DNA from: Hymenopus coronatus
Taxonomy: Eukaryota; Arthropoda; Insecta; Mantodea; Hymenopodidae
Assembly (NCBI GenBank): GCA_030762935.1
Contig: CM060900.1
Location: forward strand, 368,543,132-368,607,131
DNA: 64,000 bases
Direction of reading: 5' to 3'
A model generated the notes under the pieces. That model did no database searches. It saw only the letters and a list, made by a program, of their open reading frames with translations, and was not told where the DNA came from. Position 1 is the stretch's first letter. The number at the start of each line of letters is the position of its first letter. A program made the position numbers and the translations under genes. Positions 49,149-60,656 of this stretch are shown here, piece after piece.

Positions 49149-49830
49149 CAAGGCAAGGTAGGCTCTGTAAATCCCCACAAGACAAGGAGAAATGATCTCC
49201 CAGCCCTTGTGCAGGAGAACGGGGACCTCATCCTCATATGTACTTTTATAGGGATAAAAAGTAAAACCAGGGATCTTGCAACAAAGCCAATCTGGCCCCA
49301 CTGCCAGAGACCAGCAATTTCTGCAATCAAGCATGACTTAATTGTTCTTGTATATGCCCACAAATGTGCCTCCGAGACTCCTCGGAAGCCCTCCTGATCT
49401 CTCTTTTATGTTACCCTGATCTGGTTCCATTCTTCGGATCACCAGGTCCCCCTAGAGTTCCTGTGAAGGTGGTTCTTCCCCTTTTCCTCAAGATCAAAGT
49501 GAAGGTGTCTGTGATCGGATAAGGAGGGTTTCAAACTAACATCCCCTAGGATCCCAAAGGTCTCCAGGGTCAGTCTAGGACTTCCTCCCTCTGATATTTA
49601 ACAAAGGTAAAGCATCTCCTTGATTCACAATTTCTAGGTGCATCATGTTCAAGAAATGGAATAAAGTCACCTCTTTTATACTGATATCCATAATATCCCA
49701 AATGCTAAGGGTGAATTGGAATTACAGCCAATCAATAGATTGAGATTTCTACTCTTGCAGTATTCCACAAGATCTTGGAACTTCTGAGGTGGTGAAAGTT
49801 CCTTAGACTCATATGGAAAATATTATCTAT
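48640..49830 (-). mobile_element. Jockey/R1-like LINE relic, endonuclease to RT
   Basis: Reading the minus strand from 49830: FQDLVEYCKSRNLNLLIGCN then SNSP (endonuclease block normally LLIGCDSNAH), and REEVLD. After a poorly conserved linker and the T52 tract come AKVIF and GFQPISLASFMLKVLVRLLA then RYIR (RT block FRPISLSSFLLKTLEKLVDRYIR, near 49010-48940). Stops and shifts throughout. Same class as the fragment at 1-1090. Confidence 0.68.
49074..49146. repeat. C12 and A52 homopolymers
   Basis: C12 at 49074-49085, then AGAGGCTTT and A52 at 49095-49146. They interrupt the LINE relic between endonuclease and RT. Confidence 0.95.
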
Positions 49831-49899
49831 CCTTATTTCACCAGCAATGTAAACAAATCGGGATGTATTCTCCTGCGAATCACATGCTCCCATCATATG

Positions 49900-51290
49900 G
49901 TGCTAATCTGGTTCGTCTACCATACAATTGTACACCTACATTTGGCAGGAAAAGAAATAGCTACCTACTTTCACTGTTCACAGATAATGATTAAATCTAT
50001 TTAATTCATAATAAATAAAACACAATAAAATAGGTAGTGAGTCATTATATATTCAGTACAAAATGTAAAACTCTCCCATAAAATTATAAAATACAGACAT
50101 GTTGTTTTGAAAGTTTGTTGAAGTATTGCATACGTACATTACTCAAACAGTTTTTTTTTTTTTTTTTTTTGGTGCTTATTTTAGCTTTCACAAATGCACA
50201 ACCATACACTGCATATTTCTTTAATATAATGGCCATATATCTTGCCAGAAGAGCTAATTGGAAAATAAAACTGGCCTCACTCTGAGATATGAATCATTTG
50301 CTGCAGTTGCAATTGTATTTTGTGAATCACACATAAATTGATAATTAGTGGGCCAACAACAATATCTACCATACCCTCCAATTCTCACTCTGTTTGTGCT
50401 TCCCGAACAATGTGTAACACACATTCACTGTCACTTGTAAAACTGCTGGTACAAGATGTTGCACATCGGCTAATTTAAATGCTTTTATGCTGCTTTTGGA
50501 AACACCAGTAAATTCTACCCCTAAGCTAAAAACATTGTTTAATGAAAAGTTAAGGTACTTTTCACAACACTTATTATATATACACTAGGAATAATTATTT
50601 CCTTGCTTACGTTTCACTATACTGGTATCACATGCTTCTGCCATTACTTGCTGACTAGAAGCAACCATTAGAAACAAACTGCATTATGGATATGCATTGT
50701 TACATAAAGAAATAATGAATAAATAATAAATAAATTTATATTCCTTAATCATTCATACTATATTATTTAGACAACATTGCATAGTGTAATATATTTCTGT
50801 GCCCACTCAGCAATTTAAGAGGAACTATTTTGTGATGGAGAAAAGCAGTAAAACGTTCAGCAACCAATCATAGCCATTGCAGCCTGTTGCTCTTGTTTAC
50901 ATTACTGGTGAAGTAAGGCTGGACAGAGACTAGGTTGAGCAGACTACCGCCTTCAAGGTAGTCAGCACCTCTCATATCTTTTTATGACCACCACCAGGGC
51001 CCTCATTAGAAAGCCTGGCAAAGCCCATAAGTTTCAATGTGTTAAGATATATGCTCTGGATTTCTCATCCCCTAAAGTACTTAAGAAAGAAAAACTCATT
51101 TAGTATCCAATATTCATTTTATTCACTACAGATATAAAATCTGTACATATAGCTTTGTCATCTGTTACAAAATAAATAGTACAACTAAGTATATACAAGT
51201 GTATTAGAAACACAGTTGTCTTTAATATAGTATGCGCCAAATATTTGAGGTAACATCATTAATGCTACAAAATTTATGTTTTAATAATAG

Positions 51291-51333
<43 letters not shown>

Positions 51334-51880
51334 TATGCACTTTAGATTTAACACTTCTCTTGTCATAGCTTTTAAAGATGTGACTATCTTGTTATATAAA
51401 ATTATTCCTTTATGGGATACACTATTGAGGATTCTATTAAGTTGATTAGCTTGTCAAAGCCAAGGTTTCTCTATTATGGTGACCTCTAAACCCTGCCTTG
51501 TGTATGTTCGCCTGGCTGAAAGCATTTTGGCCTTCCTTACTACATGCATAATCACCTTCCTTGGTAGGCCTATTCCAAAAACTGAAAGCAGGCACTGTTT
51601 TAGGAGATGCATTGGGAAATACATCCCCTTTCAGCTTTAGGGTGCCAACCACTTCAGTATGCTCCCCGAAACTACCTTTGGTTCCTTTCTTCCTGCTGTG
51701 AAGTCAGGGTCCACTCATCCTCATCTCTGGGAGTTGCAGTTGCATACATTGAAATTAGATAAAAGGACCCTCTCTCAAGGTACCAGCTTCCATTTCATTA
51801 AAGTTGCATTTGTTGGGGTTCCTAGAACAGCCCTCTGGTTTTTTGGGTGGTATTAGAACTAAAATTTTGTTCCAAAATTA
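49900..51880. other. Intron 3 sequence, mostly unrecognised
   Basis: AT-rich, with a T21 tract at about 50152-50172 and the TAA/TTA palindrome at 51282-51333. Short ORFs at 51446-51856 show no known domain. Confidence 0.45.
51282..51333. repeat. (TAA)n joined to (TTA)n, self-complementary
   Basis: A TAA run turns directly into a TTA run at about 51312, giving a hairpin of roughly 20 bp with almost no loop. Confidence 0.85.
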
Positions 51881-51884
51881 GTTG

Positions 51885-52345
51885 GGCATATGTATAAGTG
51901 GTGTCAGATTGAAAAATTCAATGGGATTTGAACCATGGATCTCCTGGTATCTAGCTGGTTGCTGTAACCACTTAACTACCCTGGCAGCATTTCCAACACA
52001 GCATTAAATTCAACTAACTTGCATGTTTCCCAGTAAATCACAAGACAGTCTCAAATTATTTTGAGATGACATACCCCAATAGTGACTTCAATGTTATAAG
52101 TACTTTAAGTCCTAGGCTTAATAATTTAACCAACTATTAGGTCAATTAGTATCAATTAATTGATTTTTTCCACAAGCTGTTTATAGGTCTGGAGTTGGAT
52201 AAGTGAAGCCAGGCCAAAAAATTCAGTGCCATAGCTGGGATTTGAACCATGCATTACCCGGTCTCTCTTAACCATGGCAACATCCCAGTTTAGCATTGAA
52301 TTCCTCAACTGACTCACATTTTTTTCAGCAAAAAAAATTAATGAA
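51885..52345 (-). repeat. tRNA-like dispersed repeat, copies 3 and 4
   Basis: Minus strand: AGGGTAGTTAAGTGGTTACA (A box, near 51980) and GGTTCAAATCCCATTG (B box, near 51935). The higher-coordinate flank TCTCAAATTATTTTGAGATG matches 12060-12190. A second head-like segment lies at 52205-52310 (GGTTCAAATCCCAGCTATGG on the minus strand). Same family as the 12-kb pair. Confidence 0.65.
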
Positions 52346-52349
52346 TGCT

Positions 52350-53210
52350 AACTTGGAATATCTTCAGTTTGTCCAGACAGAGTACTGCATGCCTAGGTAA
52401 ACTAAGTATTCTGTGAGGTTGTCAGCTATCCTGCTCCATTAGACACACATCTCTGACGTGTCATTCTCCCCTTTGGCATGGGTCGCATAACATCTTAGGG
52501 TTGAGGATTTGGTTTGCAGTCTTCTATTGATTATTTGGAGACAGGCTTGGCCAACAAGTCAATAGTCAGCTGACTCCACCAGTCTGACTCCAGCTATCCA
52601 TAGCCTGCAAATACATCCGGTACCCATTCAAGGTTCAGTGCTAAAAGCTTGTGGGCCATTAAGCAACTCTGTAGGCCCCACTGTGGATAACCATGCATAT
52701 GTGTGTGAGAGCTGTTAAAAATATATCACCAGAAGTGATATGTCTCTGCTCCACTTGCTCTCTAAGCTGGACAGAAGGATTTGCTTGGACAAGAACTGAA
52801 GTCATACTAACATGACAGATTTCTATCAAAATGCCCAAAGTGTGAAGAAGTAAATATATATTAAATAACTCAGAAGTTTGAGACAAGTGAAGTTTTAATC
52901 AATGTGATAGTTGAAAATGAGTCGGAATAGTAACACTCACCTCACTTATATGTAAGTAAATATAGCTTCATTGTGTATTATACTGCAGTCATACAGAGCC
53001 ATGGACAAAAAATGTATGTTAGCAAAACTGGAATAATTTAGATAAGTAACTTTAATTAGAATTTTCACTCCAAAGCAGAAGAAGATATAAAACATGTAAC
53101 AAACTATTTTGGTAAAGTGTGAAAAATTGGCAAGAATGGTAAAGAGAAAGCATAAAGAAAAGTGAATATTAGTAGAATAATAAGGCAATTGAATATAAAT
53201 AGGGATGGAA
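52350..53210. other. Intron 3 sequence without recognised feature
   Basis: Short ORFs only; the GC-richer stretch 52380-52640 may be transposon-derived, but no motif is recognised. Confidence 0.4.
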
Positions 53211-53218
53211 ATGTAATA

Positions 53219-54278
53219 CACGAGGGCAGCATTGAACAATTTTAGAATTTCTGGGCTATGACTTTTTTACAATTTTTAAGTTTTCATAAACACCTGATCA
53301 TGTGAAGATCAGCTTGGAAATGCATTTGGCAAAGAACCTCCATTGAAGGCAACAATTTATAAATTGGTACAGTAAATTCAAAAGAGATTGGTTGTTCCTT
53401 AATGATGAATTTCGCGAAGGACTGCCAAAAACTGCTGTTACTGAGGAAAATATTACAATTGTTAGAGTAATGCTTGAAGAAGGTTGAAGGAGATCTTATT
53501 TGGGTAACATTGGGCATTGGTATGCATCAAATCCAAAATATTACATATTAAAAGTTACACTTGAGAAACCATTGTTGTCGAATTTCACATAAACTGACTC
53601 TGAAAGTTAAACAATGCATCGATTGGTTTACACATTTGGTGTTTGGTATAGTTATTGGTGGTGAATCATGGATTTACTATTATAATCCTGAAAAGAAAAC
53701 TCAGTCTGCTCAATGGTCTTTTGAATAGAACCTAACCCTACAACAGTCTGATGAATTTGCAGTGGTGATAAAGATGACTGCTAGTTTTTTTCTAAAACAG
53801 GTTATATCGCTACTATAGCATTTTAAGATAGACATGCCATTACTGCCGATTGTTACAGGAAAGCCTGTTTACTGCTAATGTTTTAAAAATTTCAAAAAAT
53901 GCCAAAAAGTAAAACAATTGTACATCATGACAATGCATCATTGATACATAAAAACTACTGAGTATCTGGGCTCCCTAAAGTTCAGCACCATGGATCCTCT
54001 ACTATTCAGTTCTGATTGTGATTTCTTTTTATTTTAAAAAATTGAAGATAAAATGTGTGGATTCACTTTTTCGCCATCAGATGAAGCAGTGCAACATTAT
54101 TCTAATAGCAGGTTTGTGAAGTACAACAGGAAGAATGGCATTTCTTTAAAGACTGGTTTCATTGAATGCAAAAATGTATTGAAGTCAAAGGGGAATATTT
54201 TGAAAACTGTAAAATCATTGAAAACTGTTGAAAACTAATCCTTGTTTGATTTTCCAAGTGTTCTGTGTTGCCCTTGTA
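53219..54278 (+). mobile_element. Mariner relic, 1060 bp
   Basis: TA flanks (53217-53218; 54279-54280) and ends CACGAGGGCAGCATTGAACA and (reverse complement) TACAAGGGCAACACAGAACA. Plus-strand pieces: KFKRDWLFLNDEFREGLPKT then AVTEENITIVRVMLEEG; then GESWIYYYNPEKKTQSAQW (first-aspartate block, D replaced or decayed); then a decayed second block, HHDNASL-like. Many stops. Confidence 0.8.
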
Positions 54279-54324
54279 TACCAAAACACACATAACCTGG
54301 AGTTACATGTTTTGGGACTAAATA

Positions 54325-54375
54325 GGGATGCTGAGAACCACAGCAGTTAAAGAGTGTCCATAAATAACACACCAT
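54325..54375 (+). mobile_element. 51-bp SINE 3' fragment with target duplication
   Basis: Bounded by 15-bp repeats TTTTGGGACTAAATA (54310-54324 and 54376-54390). Contains GGGATGCTGAGAACCACAGC and AGTTAAAGAGTGTCCATAAA, equal to the tail of the SINE at 33625-33762. The shortness shows strong 5' truncation at insertion. Confidence 0.8.
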
Positions 54376-54392
54376 TTTTGGGACTAAATATA

Positions 54393-55560
54393 CTTGGTTT
54401 ATTCAGAAAGTAATGCTCTCTATTTTTTGTTCTTAAATACATTAGTTAAGTAAAAAAATTGAATTTAGTATTTATCAAACCATCATCTGCAGTCCTGTGC
54501 AATAACAACTTCCCAAGTTAACAGGTGGCAGCAAAAATGGCAGGAATTGATGTATGTATCAGGCAGCATATTGTGTTAGAATTATTGAATGCAAAAGGTG
54601 AAACACTCATTTACATTCATGAAAGGTTGATAAATGTTTGTGGGGATGCAGCAGTAGCCATAAGAAGTGCTAGATGATGGGTTTGTCAGTATAGAGAAGC
54701 TGAGGGCAAATGTTCTTGGTTGATGAAACGAGGAGTAGCAGGCCAGCAACTCCAGTGACAACAAGCAACAGCGAGTTGACAAGATCATTGATAAGACTGT
54801 TGGGCAACAACAGATGATCTATCTCTCATGCTCTCCATTGGTAAAGTAAATTTGATAGGGGTTATTCAAAATGTTAAGTGACCACAATAGAGAGACAAGA
54901 AAAACAGCACTCTTCAAACCTTTGCTGTGGTTCAACGTGGAGGGAGAGACATTTTTGGCAAAAATTGTGACCGGAGATGAGATGTGGGTTCATCTTTTTT
55001 TTAACCTTAATCAAAGAGGCAATCACTGTAATGGCATCATACATCCTTGCTGAGGAAGAAAAAAATTTAAAAACTGTATAATCGGCAGAGAGAGTTATGG
55101 TGACAGTGTTTTGGGATGAGCAAATTGTCATTTTCATCAAACTTTTGCCTCATGGGTGCACAGTAAATTCTGTCCATTACATCAGTACCCTCAAGAAGTT
55201 TAAAGCATGCTTTTGACAAGTTCATCTATCAATAGCTATGGCACGTTACTTCTTTTGAATGACGATATAAAACCACACACCAGTCTTTGCATCACTCAAC
55301 AGATTGCATAAATTTGATTAGAAGTCATGCCCCTTCCACCAATAGCCCTGATCTAACTCCATATTTCCACCTATTCAGGCTAATAAAGAAGCTTACCATA
55401 GGATTCACTTTGAAGATGAGACTGAAAATATCAGTGCTCCAATGGTTGAGGAAGAAAGTCTGATTTTTTGCTTCACTGAAATACACTCCTTTTACATACA
55501 TATGTGCATACTTGCATAGCATTGCAATCTGTAGATCCTATTTTGAAATTAGACTCAATG
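54393..55560 (+). mobile_element. Mariner relic, sister of the 8.5-kb element
   Basis: Starts after TA 54391-54392 with CTTGGTTTATTCAGAAAGTA, then ATGCTCTCTATTTTTTG, homologous to the 9807 end of the mariner at 8512-9807. ATG 54537 begins MAGIDVCIRQHIVLELLNAK, then GETLIYIHERLINVCGDAAV. Later come a decayed catalytic block (KNCDRR-stop-DVGSSFF for KIVTGDETWVHLF), VMVTVFWDEQ and NHTPVFASLNRLHK. No intact right end is seen before the next mariner. Confidence 0.75.
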
Positions 55561-55578
55561 CCAAAGCTCTAGGATGTA

Positions 55579-56883
55579 CGAGGGGCATACTGAAGGTCAT
55601 GAGCAACCCATTGTAAAAATTTAAATTTCAACAATGTAATGAAACGAATTGCAGGATCGTAATCTACAGACTTTAAGCCACATGCTGACATATTGTGACG
55701 TCATTAGCTTCTACCACGTGACGGTGTTTGAAAAATGGCTGACATTGATGTTTCGTTTCGACAGCGTGCTGTCATTGAATTCCTTGTGAAAGAAGGAAAA
55801 TCTGCTCCTGAAATTCATCTCAGACTTCAACGTGCGTATGGAGGTGTCTGAATGGGTGCCAGCAGTGTTAGAAGATGGGTGAAACATTTCAAAGATGGAA
55901 ACACGAGTCTGCAAAATGCGCCTTGTAGCAGGTGTCCTCGAACTGCCTCTACAGAACGCAACAAGGAAAGAGTTGAAGAGCTCATTACAGGAGATAGGCG
56001 TTTCATTGTGAATGAAATTGCTGCGCAACTTGGAATATGACATAGTGCAGTGGAAGAAATGATCCACAGCTTGGGTTATCGAAAGGTCTGTGCCCGTTGG
56101 GTCCCCCGTTTATTGACTGAAGACCACAAACTTCAGAGAAGAACCGTTGCACAAAACCTTCTTCAGAGATTTCATAATGAAGGTGATGAATTTTTGACGT
56201 GTATTGTGACTGGAGATGAGAGCTGGTTCCATCACTATGAGCCAGAAACGAAACGTCAGAGTATGGAATGGCACCACTTGAACTCACCATCGAAGAAGAA
56301 AGCGAAGACAGTGCAATCTGTAGGAAAAGTTATGGGAACTGTCTTTTGGGATGCACAAGGCTGCATTCTGGTTGACTTTCTTGAACCTGGACAAACCATA
56401 AATTCTGCCCGGTACATCAACACACTTCTGAAGCTCCGTCGGGCTTTGCGTGATAAACGCCCTGGAAAGAGGATCATCCTTCAACAGGATAATGCGCGTC
56501 CGCATACTGCCCGTGCCACTATGGAGAAGATCAGGGCATTAGGGTGGGAAACTCTTCCACATCCTCCCTGCAGTCCCGACTTGGTACCCTCCGACTACCA
56601 TCTTTTCGGTTCTGTGAAGGAGCAGATGCGTGGCCAACGCTACGAGACGCTGGAGGATATTCGGAAAGCAGTGCGTGCGGGTCAGCGGGCAGCTGGAACG
56701 GAGTTTTATCACAGGGGCATTTTCAAACTTGTAGAACGATGGGAAAACTGTGTGCAAAACAATGGAGACTATGTCGAAAAGTGAAAGAAAGTTTGTAGAT
56801 TATGATGATGTATTTCGTTTGGCTTAAAAATAAATATTAAGATTGTAAAACGGTGTTGCTCATGACTTTCAGTATGCCCCTCG
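55579..56883 (+). mobile_element. Mariner element, 1305 bp, nearly intact
   Basis: TA flanks (55577-55578, 56884-56885). Terminal inverted repeats begin CGAGGGGCATACTGAAGGTC at the left and CGAGGGGCATACTGAAAGTC (reverse complement) at the right. They stay matched through TCATGAGCAAC, about 29 bp with one mismatch. The length and ends are those of a complete mariner. Confidence 0.96.
55735..56784 (+). pseudogene. Mariner transposase, two in-frame stops
   Basis: Cut-and-paste transposase in one frame of 349 codons from ATG 55735 (MADIDVSFRQRAVIEFLVKE) to TGA 56784, with no frameshift. An N-terminal double HTH (VRRWVKHFKDGNTSLQN; then GYRKVCARWVPRLL) is followed by the DD34D core: CIVTGDESWFHHYEPE, IILQQDNARPHTARATMEK and HPPCSPDLVPSDYHLFGSVK. 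Exactly 34 residues separate the second and third acids. Only TGA codons at 55849-55851 (codon 39) and 56038-56040 break it. The frame is more GC-rich than its surroundings, which fits a recent arrival. Confidence 0.95.
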
Positions 56884-56889
56884 TAGATC

Positions 56890-59559
56890 ATGTCAAAAAT
56901 TACATTTATTGACACTTATTAGTACCTTTATTTACAAATAATAACTCTTTACAATGAATTTTCAGGGGTGTCAGTCTGTTTCCAAAAACCTACTCGTGTG
57001 CATGCATTCTTAGAATATTCATGTTTATTATGTTTATAATGTTACATTATTACCAGTATTTTTTTATTGAATGACATCCTCCTCTGTATAGAAGGTGTGA
57101 ATAATAAGGTATCTTTTTAATTCTGATTTAAACTTGTTTTTGTTCATTTGCAATTCTTTTATAGGAGAGGGAAGTAAATTAAACAAATCCCTTTTTGGAA
57201 TGACAGCAAATTATATGTTGGTCTATGCAAGCCTTGTTTATGTCTGGTCTCTTTGTAGTGTTTCCAGATAGACCGAAACATTATAAAAAGGTGGAGATTA
57301 TATTGAGAATGACCTTAAACCTGAATATTGTGGCTATCATGCTCTGCAGTTTTCATTAACTTTGTTCAAAGTTTAAAGAGGAAAAATAGTAGACATTATT
57401 TTCTGACCAACCCTTGTGTTTGTGAAGGTAATATTGTGAGCAAATAAAGACTTTTATATCTACTTTTTTCAATGGGGATAATGGTTTGCAACCAAAATTT
57501 TACATTAAGTAATCATAGTTATAGGTATAGATCAGATATTATAGGGAAACATTTTAAAACCAAAAGGACAAAAAATGAAAAATTGACAAAATAAGATGGG
57601 TAAAAAGGGTTATAAAAGTATTAATTAGAGGTACAAATTTTTGTTTCATTATCATGTCACTTCATTAAAAATAGTTGAACTTGATCATGTTTAACATTTC
57701 CATGAAAATGGTAGGAAAAAAGGATATTAGATATAAAAGTATTAATAAGAGATGCAGTGTTTTTCAATGTTCATGTTACTTCATTTAAAAAGTGTTGAAC
57801 TTTATCATGTGTATACCTAGTCAGTGACAACTTGGCATATTTTGCAGTAGGGTACTCCTGAGGTCCAGAGTTTGCAGCAACATTCATGAAAATTCTGTAT
57901 GATATTTGCAGAGTTGAACTTATCCTTTTCATACATTACAAATGACATTGGTTTAGATAGATTTGTCAAAGGCAATACATGTATATTCAGAACAGCTCTA
58001 GAAAAAGGCTCAGTTGTTTCATCTGATAAAAAAAATCAAGATGGTCTGCAACAACCTCTTTTAACTTTTTCTATATTGACTTCATAAACTGGCTCTAAAT
58101 AATTCTTTCAAAGAGTGTAAGAAATTCTTCTTTGCAGATATATTAACTTCATGGAGAGGAATGCCACATTGTACAAAGGTAGCTATGATGGTGAAAAAAG
58201 CATTCCATTACTTGCTTTAACTTTCTGCAATGAATCCTGAATGAATTACTGCTTCGTAGCTTTCCCACAAATTCTATTGTTTTTTCTGGTGCTTTGCATA
58301 CTAAGAATTGCATTATTCTGTCCTTTACATGCTTCTCATATAGCTTAATATTTACATTCACACAAATATCAAATAATACTGTCAGAAGGCAAAGTTCAAA
58401 TTAAACGTTTTACACACAGAACGAAATGATGTATACAAAGGAGGGTGGATGTGCAAAGGAAAAGCTTAACACTGGCAATGGTGAATGATCTGGTATTTCA
58501 TTTTCAAGCCTTGAAATTATAGAAAATATGAAGAAAGCAGATAGAGGAGGATAAGGTGTTGTTGAAGGTCAGCCAATTGCTATTTGAGAAAGCCTTAAGT
58601 CCTTTGATGTCAATCATATCATGGTAGCATCTGCTTTGTTGTTCACTCATAGGTGAATCCAACATTCATTAGGGTGAAGGGAACTATTTTTTCAATGGTG
58701 AACTTTGAACACAAATTTAAATGTTTTCATATCAACAAAATACTCTGTAATTTATATTTTAAAAACATGTTGGCAAAAGGGGGATCAGGAAGGGAAAATT
58801 TCTGAACATAGGGAGATGAGATTAAAAAGAGGAAAAAATGGAAGTGAAAAATGCAGGTTATTTATGGCTGAAGTTTGCTCAGTAATGTCCTGTGATCATT
58901 TTATGTTTCATGATGGAAATATTAAAAAAGGAATTCCCTTTCAGATCCAGTCACTGGTTAGGAGATTGTACTTCATCAGAAATAAATTCAGTTTAAATGG
59001 GTTCTCCAAGCTGCATTAATAGTTGCATCCCTGAAAACAAATATGTATAATTAAGTATTTGTTGATTGTAAAGTGGGATAATGTTATTTAATAAAACTGC
59101 AAAATACAGAACTGACAGCGGTCATAGCAGAGCTCCTTTCTTCTGAAATAATTGTGTAATTTAGTGGTCCAGTACTATTCGTGATTTGTAATTGATCTTG
59201 GTTTACAAAATGATTTCCAGAAATAAAGTAAGTACATGTTTGACAGAAAAACTGGTATCAGTGTTCCCATATTGGGAGTAAGTAGATCAGTACATATTTT
59301 AAACTTTTCTGAGTGTTTATGTTGATACTGATTAAAGTGTTAAACAAATGTTGACAAATATAAAAGCAGTTTCTCTTTCAATGTCATATTTTCAAAATTT
59401 GTAGTATCTGATATAAGGTGTATATTAACTTTCTAACAAATCTGTTTTCTGTAATAGTACAATAAGCATATAATGTTTGCATAAAATACTTAAATTAAGA
59501 AGTGTTCACTTTTTAATTGTCTTTTTTCCTCTTTTTTCTTTATTTATTTTTATTTATAG
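56890..59559. other. End of intron 3, no transposon recognised
   Basis: AT-rich, chance-length ORFs only; ends in the Arf1 acceptor at 59558-59559. Confidence 0.5.
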
Positions 59560-59646
59560 TGGTACATCCAGGCAACTTGTGCTACTCAGGGACATGGCTT
59601 ATATGAAGGTTTGGACTGGCTGTCAAATGAGCTTGCAAAGAAATGA
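59560..59646 (+). CDS. Arf1: Arf1 last coding exon, residues 153-180 and stop
   Basis: Terminal coding exon, starting at TGG (Trp153) after the acceptor TTTATTTATAG and ending at TGA 59644-59646. It encodes WYIQATCATQGHGLYEGLDW followed by LSNELAKK. It contains the base-recognition motif CAT (residues 159-161) and the conserved C-terminal helix. The phase (0) agrees with the donor at 28959. The protein total would be 180 residues, against 181 in human ARF1. The lysine-rich end LAKK is typical of insect orthologues. Confidence 0.97.
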   Translation, partial: WYIQATCATQGHGLYEGLDWLSNELAKK

Positions 59647-60057
59647 AAACTGTGAGGTATAGTGACCAAATGTGTTTTTTGTGTGCATAAACAAGTTTTG
59701 TGACAAGTGAGGAAAAAAGGAACATTCACATGTATTGAAAGTCTCCTAATGGTATTAACATTTCCATAGCTGTTTTGTTTTACAAGAACTCCTAGATTTT
59801 GTAAGATTGAATCATAATATGATTTTCATTTTTATCATCCTAAGTCAGTTTTAAGATATATGAATGGCTCAGGAGATGGAAATACATTAGTTTTTCAAAG
59901 CTAAGAAATAAAAAATTTGTTATTTATAATTTTTTCATTTCCATATTCAATTGATGGCATTAGGAGTTGAAAGTCTTTACCCTATAATAGATATTTGTAA
60001 TATTTTGCATTTAATGATTATATATACATTCTCTTAAAATAGGAAATGTAAAATAAA
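59647..60057 (+). other. Arf1: Probable Arf1 3' UTR
   Basis: AT-rich sequence directly after the Arf1 stop codon. Candidate polyadenylation signals AATAAA occur at 59907-59912 and 60052-60057. No splice or coding signal is seen. The extent is inferred; the real cleavage site could be elsewhere. Confidence 0.45.
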
Positions 60058-60612
60058 GAACTGTGAAAGAAGCATCACTGAAAATGTTTAGAGCTAAGTG
60101 TATTAAGTTTTAGAATGTTAATATCAAATATGTTATATTCCTTTATAGTTGCAGTACGTGTACTATTTATTCATGAGGGTTATAATTTGTGTTAAGTTGT
60201 CTTATAATTATCAACCCACCATTTTATTGGTGTTGCTTCTGAATTATTCTTGAACAGTTCTTGAAACAGAGAAGGATAATAAATTGTTGAATAATTTCTG
60301 TGCATTTATTTGCTTGTATCCTACACATTCTGATTTTGATTAATTCCTTCATCATCAGCTGTTTAAATGCTGTGGCACAACAGTGGATTCAGCATTTTTT
60401 GTGAGGAGGCATCACACTGGATGTTTCGGATTTTTCTCAAAAAATTTTTAAAAATTCAGCTTTGATAATTTGGACTTAGGTGTTAGAAAAACATTTGATG
60501 AATATGCCCTAAAAGGGGAAAAATAAATAATTTTATATCTGGTATTAATAATATTACATTTTGAACCACCAAACAAAAGGAGTTACTTATACCAAAATAG
60601 TTGTGATTTAAG

Positions 60613-60656
<44 letters not shown>

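Noticed and set aside
49147..49420. LALLQDPWF string as an endonuclease start
   Set aside because: It lies after, not before, the endonuclease C-terminal blocks in the reading direction, so the match is probably chance.
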